DNA from: Formicarius rufipectus
Taxonomy: Eukaryota; Chordata; Aves; Passeriformes; Formicariidae
Reading direction: 5' to 3'
DNA: 64,000 bases
Assembly (NCBI GenBank): GCA_013399695.1
Contig: VXAU01002309.1
Span: 356,596 to 420,595, forward strand
Position numbers and translations under genes: made by a program. Below the pieces are notes generated by a model, which made no database searches, was not told the DNA's origin, and was given only the letters and a program-made list of their open reading frames with translations. Below, piece after piece: positions 11,309 to 23,800 of this stretch; positions within the stretch are counted from its first letter, which is position 1, and each line of letters begins with the position of its first letter.

Positions 11309-14012
11309 ATGGTATTGAATGTCAACGAGAACTACCACAGTTTTCACATTCAGTTCACTTGGTCAAAGTTTGCTTCCCATACAGTTTGGGCACACTGTTG
11401 TGGATACAATGTTCAGTATACTTACCGTACCTGAGCTACACTAATACTGCATGTGTGCATCACCGAACGGTGTTTCCATGACCATTCATATATTTAACAA
11501 AAAAGGAAAAATAACAATTCCTAGCAGAGGGAGACCAGCAGTAACTTTCCACTCACTTGCGGTTCAAGAGATGAACAATGTTATTGTTACATGGTGAAGA
11601 GGAGCTTAAAATTGAACTGCTAAGCAAGAAAAGCCAGCAATAGCTGTGGAAATTGTCATTGAAGTTTCATCAATTGTAACAGAAAAAATAAATATTATTA
11701 CTTGAGCAGTAAAAATGAGCAAACCACTCTACCAAGCTTTCATATGTGTTGTTTAAACGCATTCCGCTCCCTCCTTGTCTTCTCATCCATATTTTAGAAG
11801 CATTTCAGAAGGTAAGGGTTTGTTGTGAACCATATGTAGCTGAACTTGGATAGAGGGTAATTCTTTTCTGAGTCAGGAGTAGTGTAGCTCCACTGTATCC
11901 CATACTTAATAATCTTTAGATAATAATGACATGATAAATGGGTTTCATTGGAGAAATGAGATGTTGAGAATTACTCTGATTTAGACTTTGAGGGTGATAT
12001 TAATCTCATCCTGAAGTATATGTGTAAGGTAGGCACTTCTGAAATGCCATTTATCTGATCTTTCTATTGACTGAGGAAACAGCTTACTGTATCTCTCTTC
12101 TCCTGAGCAGCCATGCAGGCTCCACCAGCAATCACCTGTTACACTGCTGATTTATTTTAAGAGGACTGGCTAGATACACAATATAACCAAAGACAATGAA
12201 AGCATATTTTTGATTTTACAGATTCAGTTTTTCTGCAGAACTGTTCAGTTCCAGAAGGGAATACATGCAAAAATAAGATTAATCTTTAGCCAGGAAAAAA
12301 CACTTTGTGACTAGCTGCTAGTATTTCTTGGGGCTTACGGCAAACTATATGGTGGAACACACACAGCAAAACAAACTTGCTGTGAAAAGACAGAATAATT
12401 AAAGTTGAAATCGAAAGATTGCCACAAGTGATTTTGGTAACTGGAAGAAAAAGTAATTAACAGGATAGTAAATGCCTGTCAGAATATAGCATTAATGTCA
12501 GTATGACCACTACAGTTATAAACTGTTCACCTAAGAGAAATGTTTGGCAGGATCAAGCCCGAACTTCTCAGTCAAGACAGTGACTGGCAAAAAGCATATC
12601 ACAATTTCCCAATTTTAAAGTAACTACATTGTGGAGTAAGATTTCTCATAAAGGCTACATTCTGGGCCACATGAGCTTAGCTTGCAGAAATGTTTTATAC
12701 AAATCTGTTACTCATTAAAGTTTTGGTGCATTTATTTAGTCTGCGTGCCACTTAGGCAGTTGGAATCAATCACAATAACATGGTTAGGGAGATGACTGTG
12801 CACATAAGTATAACTGAATGACATACAGCAACCATGACAATTGCACAACAGTTGCTACAAGGAATATGTTACCTTGCTATCTGAGTTGTATTTTCAGGCA
12901 TGTAGTTTTCAGGCAGTGCAAGACTGTCCTCTTCGTAGAGCAGTGTGTGTGGTATCTCTCTGCCTTCTGAACACTGATGTTCTCATTCATTAACTGTAGA
13001 AACTCAGTCTTCTGATTACCCAAAACCTATTGAACCTGGTCACTGCCCATCAGTTTTTGTTGGCTCTGGAACAAGCCCCCAGAGAGTTCTAAAAATATAT
13101 ATGATGTGTTTACAGAAATTACAATAATCTATTTAGAGTGCAAATACATGGCAACTGATGAGATCACAGGGAAGTATTTTAATGGTTTATATCAACAGAT
13201 CCCTGTGGCTTATCACAATAAAAGTAATGTATTTTTTATATTTCATGACTGTTTCAAATTCCTATGGTTTTTTGTTGAAATTGGGACTAACATATTTTCT
13301 GTTATATTAATAACAGTTTTTTTCTGTGTGATCCCAGGCCAGGTCATGTCAGTGTTAAGACCCATTAACCTGAGTCCCTGGTGGATATGTGGAATAAATG
13401 AAAGCAACAAAAACTCAAGAAGTTTTGAACATGTTTTACTCTTTTTTTTTTTTTTTTGACATTTACATCACCATGTTGAAAATAAAAATGGATAAACAAG
13501 ATTTTAACAGAAGTGTTGGTGGAAGTAATTTTGGAGATCAAAGTGCCTTGTGATTTTTGAGTGTGCTCAAGAGAACATTTCGTCATTTCTGCGTTAATGT
13601 ATCAATCAAATTTTAATAATGTTTGAACCTTCAGGAATGCCGTGGATAGGGTAAATACTGGTTTTGAATGAAAGAAAATAACCTAAGGTTATACCTGCAA
13701 ATGTTTTTGCTTAATCCAGTAGTTTCTTTGAGCCTTATTCTAAAGTTTAACTGGATTTTGAGCCATAAAATGATAGTGTTGGTTCTTCTTACATCTGCAG
13801 CATGTATAGTCACAATGAGAAGAAGCTCTGTTTCTCTCTCCCTGGGTCTATTTTTTGCTTTGTCATATCAGATTACAACAGTACACAGGAGAACTAATTC
13901 AGACTGTTTCAGCTTGTTTGGACTCTTGGATACTCTAAATATATTTTACCATTGGTGAACCTGAACAGTAAAAGTATTTCATTCCACCTTCTTTGCACTT
14001 CAAATCCAGTTG

Positions 14013-14064
14013 AATAAATTCTTAAAAGACTGCAGATAATGAAAAAAAAAAAAAAAAAAAAAAA
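14013..14064 (+). other. AATAAA plus 23-nt poly(A) tract: possible retrocopied mRNA 3' end
   Basis: AATAAA at 14013-14018 is followed after 24 nt by 23 consecutive A (14042-14064). That spacing is normal for a mature mRNA 3' end copied into the genome. The roughly 400 bases upstream do not match any transcript I recognise, and I could not find a target-site duplication. A chance A-tract near a chance hexamer in AT-rich sequence remains possible. Confidence 0.35.
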
Positions 14065-14359
14065 GAAAGGCCATTTAGATCCAAATCCCCTATTTAGAGA
14101 TCAGTACAGGTTGCTTTTTATATGAATCATCTTTTTCCTCAAATATTTTTAAGTAATTTCTTGGCTAGATGTTTCACAGCCTGTTCAGACACATTTTAAA
14201 TACCATCAATTAGTGTATGCAGTTGATAAGCCTTTAACTAACACCTTGCCATTAGTATGCTGTGCTAGTATTTAACTTACCACAAATCACTTCTTTGCCA
14301 TCCTACTAGTTTCTGATCAGTCATTAGAGAAAAAAATATGTAGCAAATAGGAATAGAAT

Positions 14360-14873
14360 TGTCATGGTTGGAGCCCAGCTCCAACTAAGCATCATGCAAC
14401 CTCTCATTCACCTCCTCCCCCACTCCTATCCCACTGGAATGGGGAAGAGACTCAAAGGTAAGACTTGCAAGTTGAGAACAAACAGCTTAATAATTGAAAC
14501 AAAGTAAAATATAATAAATATAGTAAATGATAATGAAAATGAAAAAAAAAACAACAAACTGTGATGCACAATACGATTGCTCACCACCTGCTGACTAATG
14601 TCAGACCTCATCCCAGAACCCAGATAAGCCCCACTTTGGCCCATTCAGATCACCTGTCCCAGCTATGCTTCCTCCCAGTCTTTTTGCATACCTCCTCTCT
14701 GGCAGAGCATGAGACACACACACACACACAAGGTCCTTGATTTAGGATAAACATAGCTTAGCAAAAGGCAAAACATCAGTCTGTTTTCGACATTATTCTT
14801 ATATTGAATCCTAAAATGGCACTGTAGCAGCTACTGAGAAAAAATTAACTCTATCCCAGCCAAAACGAGGACA
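14360..14873 (-). mobile_element. Solo LTR of an avian ERVL-type endogenous retrovirus
   Basis: On the minus strand this 514-bp block begins TGTCCTCGTTTTGGCTGGGA at 14873 and ends ...CCAACCATGACA at 14360. These are the TG...CA termini and end sequences typical of the abundant avian ERVL LTRs. Internal landmarks include GATAGAGTTAAT, TCATGCTCTGCCAGAGAGGAG and AACTTGCAAGTCTTACC. No gag, pol or env remnant flanks it, so it is a solo LTR left by LTR-LTR recombination. The flanking pentamers AGAAT and AAGAT are similar but not identical, so the target-site duplication is not intact. An AC microsatellite (14712-14731) and an A-run lie inside. Its orientation is antisense to EYA4. Confidence 0.85.
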
Positions 14874-17800
14874 AAGATGAACAAAAAAAATCCATATGAA
14901 AAGAGACCTCTTTCAAATAAGCTAATTTAGACCACATGCAAATCAACTAATTGCAAGTTTGCTGGCTTTTTTCCAACATCTATATCTCCCAACACATTAA
15001 ACACATGCATATTAAAGCTGATGTAATATTTCAGGCGTGATCTCCCCTCTTCATGTTAATAGCCTTATCAGAGAGCAGCTCTGTATCTCAGCTCTCTCTA
15101 CATACGGCTTAGTCTGAGCACCAGTCATTGGTGTTCTCCTCTGGGAACAGAAGTCAGAGGATCCATATGACAAGGAGGGAAAGAGACTCCTCCATAAGCA
15201 GCATCTGGCTCTTTGGCAGATTCGTCAAGCACTTCTGCTAATGGGTTTGGATTTGCCCAGGGGTCTTTTATGTGGTTACATTGCAGATGGTCTGTCTGTT
15301 CTATCTTCTCCTTTTGAATGCTTTTATTAAAAAAAAAAAGAAAAGAAAAGAAGAAAGGCAAAAACCTTGCATCTGATCCTCAGAATTTACACACTCTTGC
15401 CAACTGATAAGGTTCTTTATGAGTCTCATAAGATTCCTGTGAAGGCTCCTTTCTGTTTGTAATGGCAAAGCTTTCCATATATCCAAACGTGTGTCCTGAG
15501 TTTTGTTGGCAATTCTGGACTTAGTTCTCCAGTTTAGCTGCCAAGTGATATAATTTACTGTGATCCTAGTCTGTATTATTGTCAAATTTCTTTGGGAATT
15601 TCTTAATGTCATTTGTAGAGCAGAAGTAACTTTACCTCCCCTTGAAGCATGAAATATACTTGTCTTTCACTCACTGTCCACTTTTGAAAACCTAAGTTCA
15701 AATCTGGATTTGGTTAAATGTGAAAATGAGCATGATGGTCTCAATCTAATTCATAGGGGATTTGTGTCTGCCATTCGAGAGAGGCCCAGGACTGAAGCAG
15801 CAAGTCTGTGGGAAGGTATGTTTGGCAGAGCTGTGGAGAAAGGCAGATCTAGTGCCCAAATAAATACAGCAATTCCATGGATCAACTTTTTAACAGAATT
15901 ATTTATTGTGTGGTGTGAGTGCAGAAGAGGGCAGAAAGGAGAACATCCTGTTTGGTGAATTCTGTTTAAGTTCTGTTTCAATTTACAACTAAATCTCTGT
16001 CACTTTAATTTTTAAGGGGTTTGAGATTTTATTTGCTTTTCAGTGTAGAAGTAATTGGCAGGTGACTAGACATAAGATCATGTTTTATTCCTATGTTATT
16101 TCAGGCTTATATCTTATTTTCCTTCTAATTATGTAGATTAAATTAAATAGAAAATAAACCCCTGTGCTTTCAAAGATGCAGTTCTTTTCTTGACTTTCTC
16201 AAAATAGTACCGGAGAAGCATATTCATCCCCCTTAGAATTTCATTATTATACCATGTTTCACAACAACGTTTTAACATTTACTGAGACAGAAGAATAATT
16301 GAATTATAAAAAGCAATCATGTTCTTATTAACATCCTGTATCCTAGTGCCCTGTCTCACAAACCAGGTTTTTGGGGAACTGCTGGGGAACCTATGCTAGA
16401 TGCTGAGGTTACAGACATGTCTGCAATACAGATGTGGGTGAACTTAAAAACCAGCAGCGCTATAGGGCTCGTTTCTTTTTACCCTGTTTTTCTCTCAGGA
16501 CTTGGACAAAAGTGGATATTTAATGATTTCAAAAGGCTAGGTGATATGTCAGAAGTCTTCATGAGATCAAAGTATTTGGTGTAAGCCAGGCTTTTAGCAG
16601 AGGGAGCTATAAAGGGCAGTTACCACCAGAGAGGCTGGTTCCCAGTCCTGCTGTGTGTGTGCCAGGGCAGTGAGGGCTGGCACTGTGGTTTTGCCAGTGC
16701 CCCATTCTTGTGGCTCTGGCCAGCCAGGCAGGTGTGCCCCGAGCTGATGACTGGGCTATCAGCATGCAGGCAGAGTTGAAACTGGAGGTGTTACAGATTT
16801 GCAACTGCTACCTTCCCCTTCTTGTGGCCCAAGGGGATAATTTGAAGAGGGGGGAATTGTGCCCCAGAGTTTTTAGCAACATATATTTATTAACTCTTAG
16901 AAAAATCACCTACTTCACCCCAAATGAAAAAAGTACACAAAAACTCTGTGTATGTGTTAAGTCTCAATTTATAAAATAACTTGGGGAAATTGAACAGCAA
17001 AAATGAAATTTAATCATTTGGTATAAATTCTGTAGGGCAGCCAGCATCAATATCTTTATCAGAGCATCATTCTCTTTGTTTTGAGTAAAATTAGTTATGA
17101 AATGTTCTTTCAGATGTACAAGCAGTAAGGTCTCCTGTGCAAAATGAAAAACGATGTGTGCAGCACATCTAGTGCATCTAGTGTGCCTTGCCATCCAGAA
17201 TGATTATGCCCAGCTACACCCTACAGGAATGATCAGATGCTGAACCAGTTAAAGCATCAGGCAGACAGCAAGTTGCATATATTTATTTTATATTCTAAAG
17301 TGAATTCATTGTTGAGACTGCAATTAGAGAACAGAAATAATTGCTTTTGACACAAACTGTTTTGGAGCCAAACATAATGTGCTCCACATGAGGTAAACTA
17401 CAGAATATTTGTCTTGGGAGCCCAGATTCGGATCAGGTTTAACTTATAAAGGGAATGTCACTGTTAAAAGTGAGATGCGTTAAGAGTTCCCATGTTAGGA
17501 CTGCTTGCCAGTAACCCTCTGTGTTTTATATTTACACCATTAAAAAAAAATCTTAGAGAAGATTCAGAATGTTTGCATTAACATATGAATGGAGCATGAA
17601 AACTTCAAGTGTATTCTGCCCAGTCTGTCTTCATAACTCATCCTTTGTAGAAGCAGATAAAGTTCCTGCAAGACGCCTGTACTGGTGGCTGAAGAAGTTA
17701 CATTGAAATGAGCTATATTCACTTTTATACAGCACACTTGAAAGAGCTTCTTTTTCAATGGACATTCCTTGGTGAAGAAGGACTGTGTTTCAATAACTAG

Positions 17801-20800
17801 TTCAAAATATAACAGACATCTCAATTTAGGGTGAGTCAGTCACAACCCACCCCCTGTTTGTTTTTTTTTTAAAATGAAAATGTGAGTTCACACTTACATT
17901 ATGCAGTCCAGGCCCCATTGAAGCCAACATCAAAATTCCCAGCCTTTCATCCCTGGTTTGCCAGTTTTGGATTTGCTTAAATATTGTCTGACATTAATCC
18001 AGTTGACAATATTATATTGAAATTAGTGATATTAGCACTACATTTCTTTAATTAATAATAGAATATATATGTTATAATAATGTAATACACATTTATATGA
18101 GGCAGCAGAATCTGGATGCAGGCATTCCATCTGTCTTGTCCTCACTGGTGACGGCATTTATGTGGAAGGTGAAGGGTGAGAAGTATATGCCCCCTTGTTG
18201 ATTGCATACATCCAACTACTGCACAGAGAATCCCAGAATGAAGGTGCTTCAGAAGTATGACAGATTATTTCAAAAGCAGGTCTGCAGCATTCTAAGGGCA
18301 TGTATGAGGAATTATATCACTTTCTGTGCTTTGGTGCTTCTTTCCATCTCAGTCTGTCAATTAGCATGTGGTTTGGAAAAGGGTGTATTCTTTCATTAGA
18401 GATGGAGGTGCTAGAAATTTATTTATTGTCCATTGGAAATCAGGTCTTCAAATAGCCCTTTCAAAACTCCTGTCATCATTCCACTTAAAATCAGACTGTC
18501 AATGTCATATTGTGTTGCTTTCCCTGAGATGTTTTGATAATCCTGTGCAGTAAGCAGTGTGACTTTGAAGACTGTCTTACAAAGGACTGATTAGCAACAG
18601 GCTAGGGATGAGCACAGCTGATTATTTCCACATTCCTATGTATAAATGAGAAATAGTATTTGTTGGTCAAATCAGACTCAAAAACACCAAAGAAGGATTA
18701 AGTGAGATTCTTCAGTCACTGAGTTTGTTACTTTTCCTTATGTCCAACCAGGTCACCTGTCAGAGATGCAGAAGAGCCTCTGAAATTCCCAGTAGATTTT
18801 TCAGACTCTGAGTAGTTGTTCTGCAGAACTTGTGGTGTAGGAGGGAAGGCCACAGTCTTGCTGTTTGCCTTCCAGCCATCTCCACAGAAGTGTTTGTTAT
18901 TTGTTTATGACACAGCACATCATGTTGTAAGAACCACAGTATTTGCAAGTGCCACTCACATCTGGAAGTAATCAGAAGCTGTCGGGTGAACTACTCTTTG
19001 AAAATGTGGCCCTGTGATCCAAAGACTTGCATTTAGATCTTACATATCTGTAAACTGGTAGTTTGTATTTCATGTAAGTTGGATACCTGACAGCACTTTG
19101 TGGAACTGTGGGGTCACTATCACTTTTGATTTATTTAAATACTCACATAAGGACTTCAAAACCTACTTTAGTCACCTTTTTTTATTTTTTCTGAGTAGCA
19201 GGTGCCTATGTCCCTTAATGTGCTTTCTCTTCACATTGGGACTACAAACTGCATAATGCAGCCTGTGGTCTGTGTGGTCGAGTTTGTGACAGTCCGTGAA
19301 ACGTGCCCCTGACTGAGCCTGAGCTGTGTCATTGGGTCATGGCTGCTCTTGGAGCTGTGCCGGGCAGGGGGTTATTGCATGCCATCTGGCACATTGTCTA
19401 GTACAGCCAGGCTCAGGATGGGTCAGCCTGTACATGGGCTAAGAGAACTGAGCACCCTGTGCTTCTGTCTGCCATTCCTTCAGTCCCTGGTCCTTGATGC
19501 TTATTAGTTTAGATGTTCTCTGTCTGGCTTCTGGAGTGGTTTTCTCTAACCAGATGTCTTTTTCCTGGAGAAGATGGGAATTATATATTCAGACACCCCA
19601 TTACCTCTTTCCAGATACTTCCTCCAATGACTAGAGTGTAAACTCTGAGCTAAAATTGTATCACATCAAAACTGTGGCTGTCACATTTGGATAGTCCAGA
19701 AAGGAGATCTCAAAGGCTGGGATCCAGCTGGCCAGAATGTATTGCTCTGCATAGCTTTGCTTTTTTGTGTGAGCATCAGTTTATTAAATCAGACTGCAAT
19801 GGTTTCCTATATAAAATTGTCATTTTCTTTCATCCAATCAAGTCAATGTTAAACTTCAGAGTGGAGAGATGAGGTGGAAGAGGAGCCACATGGAAAAAAA
19901 GGCTTCCCGTTTCTTACCTTTTCAGTGACAGTCTGACTATCTCACAACTCTGAATCTGTGTTTTGCAATTGAAAAATCTGAGCACAGAGAAGATGAGCTG
20001 GAAGTTTATGCTGAGGTAAATAACTTAGTATGTTCCACTCCCCCTAATTTGCCTTGATTTTTATTTATTTATTCTAATTCTTGTTGGCTTTGGACAAATC
20101 AACTACATATCCAATAGGAGAATCCAGAAATGGTGCCTAGATGTTATTTTATGTTTTATCAACAAGCATGGAAATCCAAATTAATTTTACACTGTTTTAA
20201 TTGTATCAAGAAAATTCATTCCAAATAGAAGTCAGAAAGCAGCGAAAAATTATTGTAATGTGGATTTGTGGCCATTTGAACTGCCCTAGAATAGACAGTT
20301 TTCTGTGGTTTTCTGGAAACCACATTAAATGACATCAAACTGAAATAAAATGTCTCAGTCAATCAGAAACCAGGGAAACCAGGCACTTACTGACTTCTAA
20401 GCAAATAATAGTTTTCAGCAATTATGCACCATGACTATCCAAACCATTTAAATTCATGTGTTTCATCAGCACCAGAGCAAAACAAAACTTTTCACCTTCA
20501 TTTTTATTCCATATAACCCTTTCTGTAAAACACTATCAGCCTATTACTATAGCAATAGCCATACACTAGATTACCAAAAGCTTTGACCTTTGGCTGTTGC
20601 TCAAGGAGTGAGAAAAGAGGGAAGCAGAGATTTAATAAAGACAAAAAATATCTGACACCTGGTTGCTAGGAAGCACAGAGAAGCTCAAGGTGGCACAGGA
20701 TCAAAAAGGGAGGATAATAGCAAAAGCCTGACTGGGGAAATGGGAATAGGGGTGGAGAAGAAGCTGCAGTACTGTTAAAAGAAATGTCTTTTTTCTCTAG

Positions 20801-23800
20801 CTATGAATGTTGTAAGGAGGCAAACTACAATGCTGGCCTTTGTCACTGAACCTGCTTGCCCACGTTCTCAGCTGAGCCCTCTGCATCAGGTGCATCTGAG
20901 ACATTGACACTGTCTGCCTGTCAGACAGCTCCTGTAAAGTAATACGTCTGCATGAGGGTTTTTTTCTCCTGGTATTAGAGCTTGAATAGTCAAGAGAAGA
21001 ACAATAGGCAGGGGAGCATTACTGATAAACAATCACAACCAGTGCCTCTTCATGCCCCAAAGTATTACCTAAGGAGTCCCATCCTTTACAGGACAACAAT
21101 TTATTCGAGATCGAAAAAACTATTAAATAAAATCAGGTGGGTTTGAGTTTTCTTCAAGTTATTGTTGCTTTGTACAGGAAGGACCCTCTCCACAGTGAAG
21201 TTATTGCAGTCTCTGGATAGAGAGTATTTTCCTGTGACCTTGAACTTGTACTCTGAGAAGCTGCATGATGATATTCAAGCTGGTAATGAATAATGAAAAT
21301 CCTGACTGCAGAGGAATCTACTGCAGTCCTTACTGCATACTTACAGTTCTGCAAAGATGAACCTTACGATATTTTTATTTTTTTTTTCTTACCTATATGG
21401 TATTTCTTAACATGGTAGAAAAACTCTGATGTTTTAATTATTTTTTTTCACTAAGGTTTCTTCTCTTTGATACCCCATATCTGAAATTGGTTGTATGTTG
21501 ATAGAAGTATTTTATTTTATTTCTTTTTTTTTTTTTAATATCAACATGGCATTACTTTTGCTCCTTTACATTACTTATTTAACATGAATGTTAACACCCT
21601 ACTTACAAACACATGGGAAGTAGAAATTATGCAGCTATAATCCCCCTCCTATCCCCAAATGGTTGCAAAAAAAAAAAAATTAGCACTGGTTTTCTGTGTT
21701 GTTAGGAAAAGAAAAAAAGAAAATTAAAAATATGGTAAAATAGAACTCTGAGGAGCACTTGCTGGATTTATTAATATAACATGACATTTTTTACTGCTTC
21801 TTAGCACTGTATCAGGTCGCTTTCCAAGTTACAAAATGAGGCCTCAAGGAGAGTGGAAAGGTCTTGCTAGTGTCCAGCAGTATTATTTGGTTTTCATTCT
21901 GGCAAGTTCCCAGAACTCATGTGCTGGAGGGGTATGCTTTTGCAATATTGTGCCTCAAATAGCAAAATTCTGGTATTTTGGCCATCTGTTAAGTTTGGGA
22001 AGATATACAGGAGGAATTGATGAGCTGGGGAAAACAAGAAGGCCAGTCATCTCAATGGCATAAATTTCTCTCATTGATTTTGCTGTTTCTTCCTTACTTT
22101 TTACAGTGACAAAAAATTATGACAAATGTTGCCATACACAGTGTAAGTGCACCTGGAAAGGAAAATACTATTAACCCATATTTGGGGCTGGTAAAATGAT
22201 TTGGAAATGTTACTCATTTGAAGAGTGTTCTTAGGCTGTATGTTTGCACTGTTTGTGAAAAGATCTTGAAAAGCTTTTTGTTGTGCATTTATACACATCT
22301 CTGTGTATATTTATTAAAATTATTAAAATTTTGCATGTAGCTGTGTGTTACCATACATGTATTTATATGCACATGTATATTCTCTGGAAACCTGTCCATC
22401 ATCCAGAATTTCTCTCCATACCTTATTTCTTCCTGCCCACTGTATTCTTTGAGGACTGTTAAATGTCCAGTGTAACTTCTTTTTAATTGTATTATTTACA
22501 GTTCCTGCAGGTGCAAACAAACATGAAAAATGTCTGGCCTAACTATGATTATAATGTGCTAAATACGGTAAAAAACCCTACAAACAACAAAAATACTAGG
22601 AAAAAAAAGCATCTTTATAATTATGATTTATTTATGTTATCAGTTGTTTTAAACTGTGTTGTAGAGTTTATCTGGATTTTACTGGAGTGATGACATTTGC
22701 ATATGTCCATCCATTTGGATTTTTTTTGTCAGAATGAAAGGTTTGTATGAACCAGTTCAGACTACATGTGAAAGAGAGGTAAACTCGCTAGTCCTGTTCA
22801 GAAAGTGGCTGAAAGACCTGGTTAAAAAAACGTATATGGGAAATCAAAGAAAAAGTACAACCCCAGTTGCGTTCAAAATGGTGTGGTTGGTCTGAGAGTT
22901 GAGTTGAGAGCAGTAGGAAAGAGATTTAGTTAAGTTTGAACAGCTCTGTTACCCAACTTTCACATTGTGCTGAAAGTTAATTTTAAACAAAGGGAAATTC
23001 TCCATTTGGTTCATTTCAGAAGCTCCAGTGTAGCTGATCTCTTAACTGGACAAAACTCCAGAGAGTGAGAAAGTTTGGGATGTAAGAACTGGAGTTACAG
23101 CAGGAGGGATATAAGAAAAGCAGAGGGAAAACAAAAGCACAAAAATACAAACAAGCAATAACAACAACAACAACAGTAATAATAATGAGACTTTTTTCCA
23201 CAATGAAGTTTAGTAAGATTTGTCTAAAGAAAGTTATATAGTGAATTTCCTAACAAAGAGTTATAGAAAAATCCTGTAAAATAATTTTTAAAAATTTTTT
23301 CCAATTAATTTCTAAACTAAATTAACTTATTAAGTTTTAAATAGCCAGTCCTTCTTTCAATTCCCCTATAATCTGGACTTGCTGGAAATTAGTATTTGTA
23401 AAATGTTCTGATCAGGCTGGGATGTGAAGTTTTCACAATCATTGATTAATTATTTCATAATTTCAATCTTGTTGGTAAAAAAGATTGAACTACGTTAAAA
23501 GTTTATGTAGCAAAATGTTTATGTTTTATGTTTATGTACATAAATGATTATGTAGCAAAAACTTTACATTTTAAGACATGATCTCTTTCAAGAAGGAAAT
23601 CATCTAAATATGATATACTTGTATAATTAATGAGTAATCTGTGGAGTTACAAAAAGTGGAAGGACCTAGCTCATAGTCCACATTCATAACAGTTAAATTG
23701 GAAATGCAAGTGGCTAACAGAGTTGTAACAATCCAGATTTTCTGAAAACAGATTTTACCTCTGATGAAGAAAAGCAGTGCACATTTGTATGACTGTAATG

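Noticed and set aside
10849..11434. Open frames of 119-158 codons on both strands around 10849-11434.
   Set aside because: They run through the tRNA-derived SINE and flanking low-complexity sequence. Non-coding SINE DNA explains them.
15125..15612. Two overlapping minus-strand frames (78 and 103 codons) considered as a retroviral remnant.
   Set aside because: No motif or family could be recognised, and the frames end in A/T-run-derived Phe or Lys stretches.
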